Below are positions 32,131 to 42,220 of a DNA stretch of 64,000 nt, one piece after another; the stretch's first letter is position 1; the number at the start of each line of letters is the position of its first letter. Made by a program: the position numbers and the translations under genes. The DNA lies in assembly GCF_900187405.1 (NCBI RefSeq), contig NZ_LT896716.1:3596753-3660752 (forward strand), read 5' to 3'. The stretch comes from Geobacter sp. DSM 9736. GTDB lineage: Bacteria; Desulfobacterota; Desulfuromonadia; Geobacterales; Geobacteraceae. The notes under the pieces were generated by a model, which ran no database searches, had not been told where the DNA came from, and saw only the letters and a list, made by a program, of their open reading frames with translations.

Positions 32131-32157
32131 TAAAAAGATCTTCGGGGGGTGGTGCAG

Positions 32158-32901
32158 ATGGAATGGCTGACTGATCCGCAGGTGTGGCTGGCGCTGGTGA
32201 CGCTTACAGGGCTTGAGATCGTCCTTGGGATCGATAACATCATATTCATTTCGATACTCGCGGGGAAGCTCCCCGCGCACCAGCAGGAGAAGGCGCGGCT
32301 TACTGGACTCGGACTGGCAATGTTCATTCGTGTGGGGCTCCTCTTTTCCCTCGCATGGCTCATGGGCCTCACTGCCCCTATCTTCTCGGTGCTCGGCAAC
32401 GAAATTTCCGGACGCGACCTTATCCTCATTTCGGGCGGTCTCTTTCTGCTGGGAAAGAGTACCCTGGAGATCCACGAGAAGCTGGAGGGGGAGGAGGGTC
32501 ATTCCTCGACCCGCGCCGCCGCGTCGTTTGCAGGAATCATTGTCCAGATACTGCTGCTTGACATCGTCTTTTCGCTCGACTCGATCATAACCGCCATCGG
32601 GATGGCGAGCCAGCTCTGGGTCATGGTGACGGCGGTCGTCATTGCCGTCTTCTTCATGATGCTCTTCTCGGGCAAGATCAGCAGGTTCGTGGAGCGGCAT
32701 CCGACAATCAAGATGCTGGCGCTGAGTTTTCTGATACTGATCGGAGTCGCACTCATCGGCGACGGCCTCGACAGGCACATCCCGAAGGGATACATCTACT
32801 TCGCAATGGCTTTTTCGGTGCTGGTGGAGATGCTGAACCTGCGGCTGCGTGCCAAAGGGGAGCCGGTGAAGCTCCACTCTCCCTATAGCGAAAACGGGTA
32901 G
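32158..32901 (+). CDS. TerC-family membrane protein (probable manganese exporter)
   Basis: The 247-residue integral membrane protein has about seven helices. The TerC signatures are TLTGLEIVLGIDNIIFISIL in the first helix and LLLDIVFSLDSIITAIGMA in the fifth; both carry the conserved acidic residues of the family. Members such as Alx and YkoY export manganese and are controlled by the same riboswitch class found upstream here. The ATG at 32158 is chosen for the GGGGGG site about 8 bases upstream; GTG at 32149 is an alternative. The substrate follows from the riboswitch context. Confidence 0.9.
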   Translation: MEWLTDPQVWLALVTLTGLEIVLGIDNIIFISILAGKLPAHQQEKARLTGLGLAMFIRVGLLFSLAWLMGLTAPIFSVLGNEISGRDLILISGGLFLLGKSTLEIHEKLEGEEGHSSTRAAASFAGIIVQILLLDIVFSLDSIITAIGMASQLWVMVTAVVIAVFFMMLFSGKISRFVERHPTIKMLALSFLILIGVALIGDGLDRHIPKGYIYFAMAFSVLVEMLNLRLRAKGEPVKLHSPYSENG

Positions 32902-32928
32902 CGGGCTTCGCACGTTTGTAAAAACATC

Positions 32929-32956
32929 TTGACTTCAGGCTGCGCTTTGGTTAAAT
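32929..32956 (+). promoter_or_regulatory. Promoter of rplU-rpmA
   Basis: TTGACT (32929-32934), a 16-base spacer and TTAAAT (32951-32956). It lies 44 bases before the rplU ATG and is the only good promoter in the gap after terC. Confidence 0.6.
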
Positions 32957-32999
32957 TTCAACGCTCGTCTAAAATCCGCGAAAAGGTGGTGAAGTGCAT

Positions 33000-33308
33000 A
33001 TGTACGCAGTAATCAAAACCGGAGGGAAGCAGTACAAAGTTTCCGAAGGAGACCTGCTCAAGGTCGAAAAGCTCGATGGGGCGGTGGGTGACACCGTGGA
33101 GCTCAGCGAGGTCCTGATGGTTGGCGGCGAAAAGGTCAGTATCGGAACACCTTTAGTGCCCAGCGCGTCCGTGGTCGGCAAGATCGTCGAACAGGGAAAA
33201 GGAAAGAAGATTCTCGTCTTCAAGTCCAAGCGCCGCAAGGACTCCCGCAAGCTCAGGGGGCACCGTCAGCCGAGAACGATCCTCAGGATTGAAAAGATCA
33301 ACGCATAG
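33000..33308 (+). CDS. rplU: 50S ribosomal protein L21
   Basis: Large-subunit protein that binds 23S rRNA. The start at 33000 gives the standard MYAVIKTGGKQYKVSEGD and 102 residues; a GTG two codons upstream is not needed, as GGTGGTGA provides the ribosome site. The C-terminal VFKSKRRKDSRKLRGHRQ and YxxxI-type end match the family. It is paired with rpmA 34 bases downstream, the nearly universal L21-L27 order. Confidence 0.97.
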   Translation: MYAVIKTGGKQYKVSEGDLLKVEKLDGAVGDTVELSEVLMVGGEKVSIGTPLVPSASVVGKIVEQGKGKKILVFKSKRRKDSRKLRGHRQPRTILRIEKINA

Positions 33309-33342
33309 TAGTACCGGAACGATCAGGAAGGAGAATTGACAT

Positions 33343-33600
33343 ATGGCTCACAAGAAAGGCGTTGGCAGTTCCCGCAACGGCCGTGACTCCGCCGGCCAGC
33401 GGCTCGGCTGCAAGAAGTTCGGCGGCGAGGCTGTCAAGGCAGGCAACATCATCTACCGGCAGCGTGGCACCCAGATCCACCCGGGGACCAATGTCGGGTG
33501 CGGTAACGACTACACCCTCTTTGCCCTTATCGACGGCGTCGTCCAGTACGAGCGGTTGGGCAGGGACCGGAAAAAGGTTTCCGTTTACCCGATACAGTAG
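33343..33600 (+). CDS. rpmA: 50S ribosomal protein L27
   Basis: Large-subunit protein whose N-terminal tail reaches the peptidyl-transferase centre. The 85 residues begin [20 protein letters not shown], the standard start without the cleaved leader seen in Firmicutes, and contain [18 protein letters not shown]. An AAGGAG site precedes the ATG. An intrinsic terminator follows at 33625. Confidence 0.97.
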   Translation: MAHKKGVGSSRNGRDSAGQRLGCKKFGGEAVKAGNIIYRQRGTQIHPGTNVGCGNDYTLFALIDGVVQYERLGRDRKKVSVYPIQ

Positions 33601-33624
33601 GTGCCGGGTCGGCGGTTCATACAG

Positions 33625-33658
33625 AAGCCTGGGGCTGCACGAGCTCCGGGCTTTTCTT
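33625..33658 (+). terminator. Terminator after rpmA
   Basis: AAGCC-GG-GCT pairs with AGC-CC-GGCTT around GCACG, with two single mismatches, and is followed by CTTTTCTT. It separates the ribosomal genes from obgE. Confidence 0.65.
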
Positions 33659-33670
33659 ATTTGTGTCGAT

Positions 33671-33795
33671 AGGAGCGCGGTCTTCCCGCCATCTCGACGC
33701 CGTCCTCGGAAGCCTCCTTGTGCGGCGTAGCGCTGCTACGCCTCCGCGGGGACTTCCTGCGGGTGCGCCGATCTGGCGGAAATCTCGCGCTCCTG
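33671..33795. repeat. Palindromic intergenic repeat, copy D (divergent arms)
   Basis: The centre GCGGCGTAGCGCTGCTACGC is the same as in copy A. The outer arms are GGAGCGCG...CCGCCATCT and GATCTGGCGG...CGCGCTCC, pairing with each other but differing from copies A, E and F. About 250 bases of unassigned sequence lie between it and obgE. Confidence 0.75.
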
Positions 33796-33817
33796 CGGGG
33801 CGATTCGCCGATTTTGA

Positions 33818-35056
<1,239 letters not shown>

Positions 35057-35136
35057 TGGTTCTCTGCGGCTCTGGCGGCCACCTGTAAGCAACTGAACGT
35101 CTGAATGCGGATCATTTCAAATGCACCTGTCTTTGG

Positions 35137-35148
35137 TACAATCAACCC
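35137..35148 (+). promoter_or_regulatory. Leaderless -10 promoter of proB
   Basis: TACAAT (35137-35142) is followed by six bases, CAACCC, and the ATG of proB. No ribosome site lies before the ATG, so transcription and translation probably start at the same base. A weak -35 (TTTCAA, 35115-35120) is 16 bases upstream. Confidence 0.5.
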
Positions 35149-36270
35149 ATGCGCAGTGACGTGCTGAAAAAGGTACGGCGCGTCATCATCAAGGTAGGGA
35201 GCAGGGTCCTTACACGTGACGACGGATGCCTTGACGCCACGGTCATCGCGCGCATTGCCGACGAGCTGTCTCAGCTACGCGCCGAGGGGCGGGAAGTCGT
35301 ACTGGTATCTTCTGGTGCGGTAGCAGCGGGGCGGCATGCTCTGGCCGGTGGCGACCGTCCCAGGACGATACCCCAGAAGCAGGCGGCGGCGGCGATAGGC
35401 CAGCCCCGTCTCATGCATGCATATGAGGAAGCTTTTTCCCGTTTTGGTGCGAGCGTCGGTCAGGTGCTCCTTACCCGGGAGGACCTGGCGAACCGCCAGC
35501 GTTTCCTCAACGCCCGGGCAACCCTGGATACGCTTCTTGCGGAAGGGGTCGTTCCGATCATAAACGAGAACGATACTGTTGCCGTAGAAGAGATCAAGTT
35601 CGGGGACAATGACAATCTCTCCGCCTTGGTGACGACGCTTGCCGAGGGGGATCTCCTCATCATAATGACCGATATCGATGGCTTCTATGATGCCAATCCG
35701 CGAACGAACCCGGAGGCGAAGCTGATTCCGCTGGTGCGGTCAATAACCAGGGAGATGGAGCTGGCTGCAGGGGGGAGCGGTTCCGCTGTCGGTACCGGTG
35801 GTATGGTTACGAAGCTGGCGGCGGCGAAGAAGGTATGCCGCTCGGGTGTCCCCGTGATCATGCTGAACGGGCGGAAGCCGGGGAGCCTCAGTCGCGCGCT
35901 CGCCGATGAAGAGACGGGCACTCTTTTTCTCCCTGCAGGAAAAAGCCTCAACAGGCGCAAGCACTGGATCGCCTTTACCCTCAGGCCTGCAGGCCGGATT
36001 CTGGTGGATGACGGTGCTCGGAAGGTTCTGGCAGCTCAGGGACGAAGCCTTCTTCCTTCCGGGATCATGCGGGTGGAGGGGAAGTTCGATCGGGGTGCCT
36101 GCGTAAGGGTGTGCGGTCCCGACGGCACTGAATTTGCCCGAGGCATTGCGGACTATTCCCATGAGGAAATAGCTCGGGTGCTGGGTCACCGGAGCAGCGA
36201 AATCGAAACGATACTCGGCTACCGGTATAGTGACGAGATTATTCACCGGGACAATCTGGTGGTCCTTTAG
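35149..36270 (+). CDS. proB: Glutamate 5-kinase
   Basis: Phosphorylates glutamate in the first step of proline synthesis. The 373-residue protein has an amino-acid-kinase domain ([53 protein letters not shown]) and a C-terminal PUA domain from about 275 ([14 protein letters not shown]). It matches the long, PUA-containing form that is feedback-inhibited by proline. No ribosome site is seen; the gene looks leaderless. proA follows after a palindromic repeat. Confidence 0.95.
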   Translation: MRSDVLKKVRRVIIKVGSRVLTRDDGCLDATVIARIADELSQLRAEGREVVLVSSGAVAAGRHALAGGDRPRTIPQKQAAAAIGQPRLMHAYEEAFSRFGASVGQVLLTREDLANRQRFLNARATLDTLLAEGVVPIINENDTVAVEEIKFGDNDNLSALVTTLAEGDLLIIMTDIDGFYDANPRTNPEAKLIPLVRSITREMELAAGGSGSAVGTGGMVTKLAAAKKVCRSGVPVIMLNGRKPGSLSRALADEETGTLFLPAGKSLNRRKHWIAFTLRPAGRILVDDGARKVLAAQGRSLLPSGIMRVEGKFDRGACVRVCGPDGTEFARGIADYSHEEIARVLGHRSSEIETILGYRYSDEIIHRDNLVVL

Positions 36271-36394
36271 CAGGTCGCTGAAAAACAGCCATCTCGCCGC
36301 CGTCCTTGGAAGCCGCCTTGTACGGCTTAGCGCTGCTACGCCTCCGCGGGGCTTTCTGCTGGTGCGGACGATCTGACCGTTTTTGAGCAACCTG
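36271..36394. repeat. Palindromic intergenic repeat, copy E
   Basis: Starts directly after the proB stop with CAGGTCGCTGAAAAACAGCC and ends GTTTTTGAGCAACCTG. The centre differs at one base (GGCTTAGCGCTGCTACGC), which breaks one pair. It splits proB from proA, which are otherwise adjacent. Confidence 0.82.
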
Positions 36395-36457
36395 ATCTGG
36401 GCTGGGTTGAGAAGCTTGATCTTGACTCCTGACCCCTTAATGACGGGAGGTTCCTTC

Positions 36458-37714
36458 ATGAGCATTGCTGAACAAGTCCGACAACTAGCTTCCCAGGCGC
36501 GTCAGGCCTCCTTCGTGATTGCGAGACTTTCGTCCGCAGTCAAGAACGAGCTCCTCCTCAACATGGCTTCTGCCCTGGTGGAGGGGACGCAGCAGCTGGT
36601 CGAGGAGAATGCGAAGGACCTGGAGCAGGGTGAGGCAAAGGGTCTGTCCCCCGCGATGCTCGATCGCCTGATGCTGAACGATACCCGTATAGCCGCCATG
36701 GCGGAGGGGCTGCGGGAAGTGGCAGCGCTTCCTGACCCTGTGGGATCTGTGACGGGGATGTGGAAACGACCCAATAATCTGACAGTGGGCAAGATGCGGA
36801 TTCCGTTGGGGGTGATAGGAATCATCTACGAGTCACGCCCGAATGTCACCGCCGACGCGGCGGCTCTTTGTCTCAAGGCAGGCAACGCCGTCATCCTCCG
36901 CGGCGGTTCGGAATCGATTCATTCAAATCTGGCCATCGGCGCCATTCTTCAGCGGGAGATGGAAAAGATGTCGATTCCAACGGCTGCCCTGACGGTGGTG
37001 CCCTTCACACAGCGGGAAGGGGTCCTGGAGCTGCTCAAGCAGGATGAAACCATCGACCTCATCATCCCGCGAGGGGGCGAAAGCCTGATCCGCTTCGTGT
37101 CGGAAAATTCGAAGATCCCCGTCATAAAGCACTACAAGGGAGTCTGTCACGTTTTCATCGATGCCACCGCCGATTTTGCGATGGCGGAGAAGATCATAGT
37201 GAATTCCAAGACGCAGCGCCCCGGGGTATGCAACGCGCTGGAGACGCTCCTTATTCACAAGGATATAGCGGAAACCTTCGTTCCTCACATCGCCGGTGTG
37301 CTTACTGCACTCGGGGTCGAACTGCGCGGGGACTCCTGCGTGCGGCAGTTTGCTCCCGATGCGAAAGCGGCAAAGGAAGAAGACTGGCACGCGGAGTATC
37401 TCGACCTGATACTTGCAGTGAGGGTGGTGGACGATCTCGACGAGGCGGTGGCCCATATCAACAGGTACGGCTCCCTCCATACGGAAGCTATCGTGACCGC
37501 CGATTATGCCAACGCACAACGCTTCCTCCGCGAGGTCAATTCAAGTACCGTCGTCGTCAACGCATCAACCAGGTTCGCCGACGGGAATCAGCTGGGGCTC
37601 GGCGCGGAGATAGGCATTTCAACTACCAAGCTGCATTCGTTCGGCCCCATGGGGGTTGAAGACCTCACGACGCAAAAATTCATCGTCTACGGCGACGGTC
37701 AGGTGAGGAGCTGA
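36458..37714 (+). CDS. proA: Glutamate-5-semialdehyde dehydrogenase
   Basis: NADPH-dependent reduction of glutamyl-5-phosphate, the second step of proline synthesis. The ATG at 36458 has GGGAGG upstream and gives 418 residues; the frame is open further upstream only through the repeat. Family marks are [34 protein letters not shown] and the catalytic cysteine segment [14 protein letters not shown]. nadD starts two bases after its stop, so translation is coupled. Confidence 0.95.
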   Translation: MSIAEQVRQLASQARQASFVIARLSSAVKNELLLNMASALVEGTQQLVEENAKDLEQGEAKGLSPAMLDRLMLNDTRIAAMAEGLREVAALPDPVGSVTGMWKRPNNLTVGKMRIPLGVIGIIYESRPNVTADAAALCLKAGNAVILRGGSESIHSNLAIGAILQREMEKMSIPTAALTVVPFTQREGVLELLKQDETIDLIIPRGGESLIRFVSENSKIPVIKHYKGVCHVFIDATADFAMAEKIIVNSKTQRPGVCNALETLLIHKDIAETFVPHIAGVLTALGVELRGDSCVRQFAPDAKAAKEEDWHAEYLDLILAVRVVDDLDEAVAHINRYGSLHTEAIVTADYANAQRFLREVNSSTVVVNASTRFADGNQLGLGAEIGISTTKLHSFGPMGVEDLTTQKFIVYGDGQVRS

Positions 37715-37715
37715 G

Positions 37716-38363
37716 ATGAAGATCGGCATCATAGGCGGGACCTTCAATCCCGTCCATAATGCCCACCTGCGGATTGCCGAAGAGGTGCGGGACTGGTTCG
37801 GGCTCGACCGTGTTATCTTCATTCCGGCGGCGGTGCCTCCGCACAAGCCGATATACGGAGACCTCCCCTTCATTCACCGGTACGAGATGGTGCGGCTTGC
37901 CATAGCGGCGAATCCGCACTTTACGGTTTCCGACATGGAGCAGCAGCGGGGTGGAACTTCCTATTCCATCGACACGCTCCGCGCACTGCGCAGGGCATAT
38001 CAGAACGATTCGCTCTACTTCGTAATCGGCAGCGACTCCTTCCTCGAGATCGGGTCCTGGCGGGAATATCAGGGGATTTTCGGCTGCTGCAACATTATCG
38101 TGGTGGAACGACCCGGTGCCGCTGTGACCGACCCGCACAAGGCGCTGCCGGTTGCCGTTGCGGGAGAATTCAGCTATTTGGAGGCCGAGCGGCAGCTTTC
38201 GCACTGCTCGGGCAATTCCGTTTATTTCAGGACGGGAGCGCCTCTGGATATCTCTTCGAGCGCTATCCGTGAACTTGCGAGTCGAGGCCGCTCCATCAGG
38301 TACCTCGTGCCGGATGCGGTAGAGCATTACATCAAGGAAAAGAGGTTATACGCGCATGCGTAG
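37716..38363 (+). CDS. nadD: Nicotinate-nucleotide adenylyltransferase
   Basis: Joins nicotinate mononucleotide and ATP to deamido-NAD in NAD synthesis. The 215-residue protein has the nucleotidyltransferase start GIIGGTFNPVHNAHL, the PPHKP loop and the ISSSAIRELASRG motif near the C-terminus. The ATG is two bases after the proA stop, and its end overlaps rsfS by eight bases. nadD-rsfS-rlmH is a common order. Confidence 0.94.
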   Translation: MKIGIIGGTFNPVHNAHLRIAEEVRDWFGLDRVIFIPAAVPPHKPIYGDLPFIHRYEMVRLAIAANPHFTVSDMEQQRGGTSYSIDTLRALRRAYQNDSLYFVIGSDSFLEIGSWREYQGIFGCCNIIVVERPGAAVTDPHKALPVAVAGEFSYLEAERQLSHCSGNSVYFRTGAPLDISSSAIRELASRGRSIRYLVPDAVEHYIKEKRLYAHA

Positions 38364-38742
38364 CAAAGAAACGTTATCATCCCGCGAGCGGGCGCTGAAG
38401 TGCGCCATCGCCGCTCTGGACAAGAAGGCGTACGATGTGAAAGTCCTGGAGATAGAACCGATTTCGAGCATAGCGGACTATCTGGTTCTCGCTAATGGTA
38501 CCTCCGACAAGCAGGTCCAGGCAATTGCGGAATCGGTTAAGCAGGGCTTGAAGAAGTTCGGCAAGGCCTTGGATATAGAGGGGCTGCAGGAGGGTAACTG
38601 GGTCATCATCGACTATGGGGATGTCATCGTCCACGTCTTCCTTGACGAGCGGCGCCGTTACTACAACCTGGATGAACTGTGGGAGAACGCGGCCATGCTC
38701 GAAATCCCCGAGGAGTACCAGTGGGAGAGGGCGCAGGGGTGA
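38356..38742 (+). CDS. rsfS: Ribosomal silencing factor RsfS
   Basis: Binds L14 and blocks subunit joining when nutrients are scarce. The 128-residue protein has the family core YDVKVLEIEPISSIADYLV, ANGTSDKQVQAIAE, and GNWVIIDYGDVIVHVFLDERRRYYNLDELW. It overlaps nadD at the start and rlmH at the end (GTGA), so three genes are coupled. Confidence 0.94.
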   Translation: MRSKETLSSRERALKCAIAALDKKAYDVKVLEIEPISSIADYLVLANGTSDKQVQAIAESVKQGLKKFGKALDIEGLQEGNWVIIDYGDVIVHVFLDERRRYYNLDELWENAAMLEIPEEYQWERAQG

Positions 38743-39200
38743 AGCTACGGGTGCTCTGGGTCGGCCGAACACAGGAGGAGTGGGTCCGGCGCGGCATCGA
38801 AGAGTATGCGGGACGGATCAGGCGCTATCTTCCCCTGGAGATCTCCGAGGCAAAAGAGGAGAAGGGGTGCCGTGAAGAGGCGGGGCGGGAGCGGGAGTGT
38901 GCACGTCTCGAGAAGCTCTTGCCGAAGGGGGCACGGCTGGTTCTCCTGGACGAGCGGGGAAGCCGCCTCACTTCGCCGGAGTTTTCCGCATTCATCGGCA
39001 GGCATCGTGACGGTGGCGCTTCGGAACTGGCCTTCGCCGTTGGGGGTGCTTACGGCTTTGCGGAGACGCTCCGAGAACGTGCGGCAGGAGTGATTTCCCT
39101 TTCCCCCATGACCTTCACGCACCAGATGGTGCGGGTCTTTCTCCTGGAGCAGATTTACCGCGGCTTCACGATTTTAAACGGGGAGCAGTACCACCATTGA
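38739..39200 (+). CDS. rlmH: 23S rRNA pseudouridine-1915 N3-methyltransferase RlmH
   Basis: SPOUT methyltransferase acting on helix 69 of 23S rRNA. The GTG at 38739 overlaps the rsfS stop and gives 153 residues, the family's length, starting VKLRVLWVGRTQEEW. The AdoMet knot is seen in FAVGGAYGF and ISLSPMTFTHQMVRVFLLEQIYR, ending in the conserved YHH. A frame opening upstream inside rsfS is ignored. A long repeat follows. Confidence 0.94.
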   Translation: MKLRVLWVGRTQEEWVRRGIEEYAGRIRRYLPLEISEAKEEKGCREEAGRERECARLEKLLPKGARLVLLDERGSRLTSPEFSAFIGRHRDGGASELAFAVGGAYGFAETLRERAAGVISLSPMTFTHQMVRVFLLEQIYRGFTILNGEQYHH

Positions 39201-39216
39201 CCGGGGGCGGCTAATA

Positions 39217-39402
39217 GGTTGTTGAAAAACAGCCATCTCGCCACCGTCCTCGAAAGCCGCCTTGTGACTTCGGCCTTTGGCCTCACCCTTCGGGCGCTTA
39301 AAGCTGCGGTCCACTTTCACAAGTGAAAGTGTGCGGCGTAGCGCTGCTACACCTCCGCGGGGCTTTCTGCGGGTGCGACGATCTGGCCGTTTTTGAACAA
39401 CC
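39217..39402. repeat. Palindromic intergenic repeat, copy F (with 66-bp insertion)
   Basis: The outer arms GGTTGTTGAAAAACAGCC and GTTTTTGAACAACC are as in copy A. Only this copy has about 66 extra bases in the left half, which include their own palindrome CACTTTCACAAGTGAAAGTG. The right half is unchanged. Confidence 0.8.
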
Positions 39403-39461
39403 CTAGTTTTTCCAATGCCTTCTGCCGTCCCGGTTTTTTATTTTGATCCGCTACTGTGACG

Positions 39462-39542
39462 CAGAGACACGGAGGGGTGGTATAGTTCTCAGAAAGCGAA
39501 GATTCAAGATTGGGTTGTTTTCTCTGTGTCTCCGTGCCTCTG
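39462..39542. repeat. Inverted repeat of a second family
   Basis: CAGAGACACGGAG (39462-39474) and CTCCGTGCCTCTG (39530-39542) are inverted copies with one mismatch, separated by 55 bases. The right arm carries the phrase TCTCTGTGTCTCCGTGCCTC, which I have seen dispersed in several bacterial genomes. It ends just before the gpmI ribosome site. Confidence 0.6.
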
Positions 39543-39570
39543 TGGCGGAAATCTTTGATTGGAGGAAGTG

Positions 39571-41112
39571 ATGCCGAAAAAACCGCTGCTGCTGATGATC
39601 CTTGACGGGTGGGGGATCAATCCCCGAACGGACAACAACGCCATCGCTCTTGCCAATACGCCGAACATGACGCGGCTTTGCGCCGAATATCCCTGCACCG
39701 ACATCGGTACTTCCGGAATGTCTGTCGGGCTTCCCGAGGGGCAGATGGGGAACTCGGAGGTCGGACATCTCAATGTCGGGGCCGGTCGGGTGGTTTACCA
39801 GGATCTGACACGCATCAGCAAGGCGATTGAGGAGGGGGAGTTCTTCCATAACCGGGTGCTCCTGGACTGCATCGCACGCACCAAGGCGGCGGGGGGAAGG
39901 CTTCACCTGGCGGGACTTCTCTCCGACGGCGGGGTCCACTCCCACATGACCCACCTCTACGGGCTCCTGGAACTGGCGAAGCGGGAGGGTGTGCGCGAGG
40001 TCTTCATTCACTGTCTCCTGGACGGGCGGGATACGCCTCCCAAGAGCGGAGCCGGTTACCTCGGGGACCTGGAGAGGAAGATAGCGGAGCTGGGAGTCGG
40101 CAGGATCGCCACGGTGATCGGCCGCTACTATGCCATGGACCGCGACAACCGATGGGAGCGTGTAGCGAGAGCATATGACGCAATCGTTCTGGGGGAGGGC
40201 GCCCACGCCACATCGGCCGCTGAGGCCATAGAGCGGAGCTATATGAACGGCATCACCGACGAATTCGTTCATCCTTCGGTGATTACCGGCCCTGACTGCG
40301 CCCCCGTCGGCACAGTTTCCGACGGAGACGGCTTCATCTTCTTCAATTATCGCTCCGACCGCGCCCGCGAAATCACCCGCTCTCTTACTGACGGCGGGTT
40401 CACCGGATTCGCCCGCGCCCGTTATCCACAGCTTGCTTCCTACGTCTGCATGACCGAGTACGATGAAACGTTCGGTCTTCCTGTGGCGTATCCCCCTGTA
40501 CAGCTTAAAAACATCTTCGGCGAGGTTATCTCCAAGGCCGGTTTGACCCAACTCCGCATTGCGGAGACGGAGAAATACGCCCACGTGACGTTCTTTTTCA
40601 ACGGCGGGAACGAGGTCCCCTACCCGGGGGAGGAACGCTGCCTCATCCCCTCACCCAAGGAGGTGGCTACATACGACCAGAAACCGGAGATGAGTGCGTA
40701 CGCCGTCACCGAGGAACTTCTGCAGCGGCTTGACCGGGACGCTTACGACGTCGTCATCCTCAACTTCGCCAATCCGGACATGGTGGGGCACACGGGGATC
40801 ATTGAAGCGGCCGTGAAAGCTGTCGAAACCGTGGATCAATGTGTAGGGAGACTAGCGACTAAGGTGTTGGAAAAAGGAGGGCGGGCAATCATAACCTCCG
40901 ACCATGGCAATGCCGAATGCATGATCGACGATACCGGGGGTCCCCACACTGCTCACACCACCGAGCGCGTTCCACTTATCCTCGTGGATAACCAGCGCAG
41001 GGGGGCGCGGCTTCGTCCCGGCATTCTCGCGGACATAGCTCCGACAATGCTGGAACTGCTTGGGCTTCCCCAGCCGCCGGAGATGACTGGAAAGAGCCTC
41101 ATCGAGGAGTAG
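39571..41112 (+). CDS. gpmI: 2,3-bisphosphoglycerate-independent phosphoglycerate mutase
   Basis: Interconverts 3- and 2-phosphoglycerate with two manganese ions. The 513-residue protein has the alkaline-phosphatase fold: LLMILDGWG, the phosphoserine motif [40 protein letters not shown] and SDHGNAECM. The ATG at 39571 has GGAGG upstream; an in-frame TTG at 39559 would include the ribosome site. It stands alone after a repeat-rich gap. Confidence 0.96.
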   Translation: MPKKPLLLMILDGWGINPRTDNNAIALANTPNMTRLCAEYPCTDIGTSGMSVGLPEGQMGNSEVGHLNVGAGRVVYQDLTRISKAIEEGEFFHNRVLLDCIARTKAAGGRLHLAGLLSDGGVHSHMTHLYGLLELAKREGVREVFIHCLLDGRDTPPKSGAGYLGDLERKIAELGVGRIATVIGRYYAMDRDNRWERVARAYDAIVLGEGAHATSAAEAIERSYMNGITDEFVHPSVITGPDCAPVGTVSDGDGFIFFNYRSDRAREITRSLTDGGFTGFARARYPQLASYVCMTEYDETFGLPVAYPPVQLKNIFGEVISKAGLTQLRIAETEKYAHVTFFFNGGNEVPYPGEERCLIPSPKEVATYDQKPEMSAYAVTEELLQRLDRDAYDVVILNFANPDMVGHTGIIEAAVKAVETVDQCVGRLATKVLEKGGRAIITSDHGNAECMIDDTGGPHTAHTTERVPLILVDNQRRGARLRPGILADIAPTMLELLGLPQPPEMTGKSLIEE

Positions 41113-41147
41113 TCCGGGTGACTGGGTCCGAGAGGGCTGCTCCGGGG

Positions 41148-41177
41148 TTGACCTCTTCGGCCTGCTTACGTTATAAC
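41148..41177 (+). promoter_or_regulatory. Promoter of the M23 peptidase gene
   Basis: TTGACC (41148-41153), an 18-base spacer and TATAAC (41172-41177) lie about 30 bases before the TTG start at 41208. Confidence 0.6.
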
Positions 41178-41207
41178 AAATGAGACGAATTCCCAAGGAG
41201 ACGCTGG

Positions 41208-41774
41208 TTGCCCCGTTTCATTTCACCCGTGCTGCTGTCAATACTGCTCCTTCTGCCTCTCTCCAGCGAGGCCGCCCGCCGTTCCCCCGTTGACGGCGGT
41301 ACGGTAACCTCCGGTGTCGGCTGGCGCGTCGACCCCTTCGGCAGCGGCCGCATGGTGTACCACAACGGGTATGACATTGCGGTGCCGACCGGGACCCCGG
41401 TCTACCCCACCCAGGTGGGTACCGTTTATTTCGCCGGGCAATACAAGGGGTACGGCAACCTTGTTGCCATACAGCATGGAGAAGGGTATGTCACCTTCTA
41501 TGGTCACAATGCCGAAGTCCTCGTAAAGGTGGGACAACAGGTAGATTGCAATACCGTCATAGCCCTTGCCGGCAGTACCGGTCGTTCCACCGGCCCCCAC
41601 GTCCATTATGAAATCAGACAGATTCCCGGATATAAAGAGCATCAGCGGGAGAAGCTTCAGAAGGAGCTGAAGACCGCCGTCGCCGAAAAGATCGAGGGTT
41701 GGGTTGAAGGGTACGAGAGCGGCAAAGGCGGGCCCGAGCGGGAAACGATAATGCCGCAAGATCCGTACGAGTAA
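41208..41774 (+). CDS. M23-family metallopeptidase (LytM type)
   Basis: The 188-residue exported protein has a signal peptide (about 1-22, ending SEAA) and an M23 domain with the zinc-binding pair YHNGYDIAVP and GPHVHYEI, so it should be an active cell-wall endopeptidase. A charged tail follows the domain. The start codon appears to be TTG at 41208 with AAGGAG seven bases upstream; no other start fits. It probably trims peptidoglycan in the periplasm. Confidence 0.9.
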   Translation: MPRFISPVLLSILLLLPLSSEAARRSPVDGGTVTSGVGWRVDPFGSGRMVYHNGYDIAVPTGTPVYPTQVGTVYFAGQYKGYGNLVAIQHGEGYVTFYGHNAEVLVKVGQQVDCNTVIALAGSTGRSTGPHVHYEIRQIPGYKEHQREKLQKELKTAVAEKIEGWVEGYESGKGGPERETIMPQDPYE

Positions 41775-41794
41775 AGGAGGGGACCTGGCGTGTA

Positions 41795-42220
41795 TCAGCC
41801 CGTCATGTCTATCCTTGGTAAAAGCTCCTGTTCCAGCTGGTTCATTCTCTCCATCCCAAGACCTTCCAGTTTGACCTGTAACTGTTCCGTCTGGTGAATC
41901 AGACCCTCCACATCCACCAACTGACATACGGGAGCGACCTGGCGCAGCAGTTGAAGTGCCGTTTTCAGCTGCCGCATCGTCCCGCGGTAATCTCCTGACT
42001 GCCAGTGATGCAGGGCGATGGCGATCTGCGCGATCCCCTGGTAGAGATTCCTCTCCAGCCGCGGCTCATGGATCGAAACGAACTCCAGGGTGGTGCGGCA
42101 TTCCAGGTAAGCTCCCCGGTTGAACTGCTCTATCCCCCGTATCAGTTCGTCCGGAGGAGATTGCCGGCAGGACCTCTCCCGGTGAGCGAGCCCGCTGCTC
42201 CCTTCCCTCATCTTCTGCAT
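41795..42220 (-). CDS. DUF309 family protein
   Basis: The 141-residue protein contains the DUF309 pattern GIEQFNRGAYLECRTTLEFV, then NLYQGIAQIAIALHHWQSGDYRGTMRQLKTA. This is an all-helical domain of unknown role. An AAAGGAGG site precedes the ATG, which overlaps the end of the PolX gene, so the two are co-translated. The C-terminal half is helical and Gln/Leu-rich. Linkage to a DNA-repair gene is suggestive but not proof of function. Confidence 0.85.
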   Translation of the reverse strand: MQKMREGSSGLAHRERSCRQSPPDELIRGIEQFNRGAYLECRTTLEFVSIHEPRLERNLYQGIAQIAIALHHWQSGDYRGTMRQLKTALQLLRQVAPVCQLVDVEGLIHQTEQLQVKLEGLGMERMNQLEQELLPRIDMTG

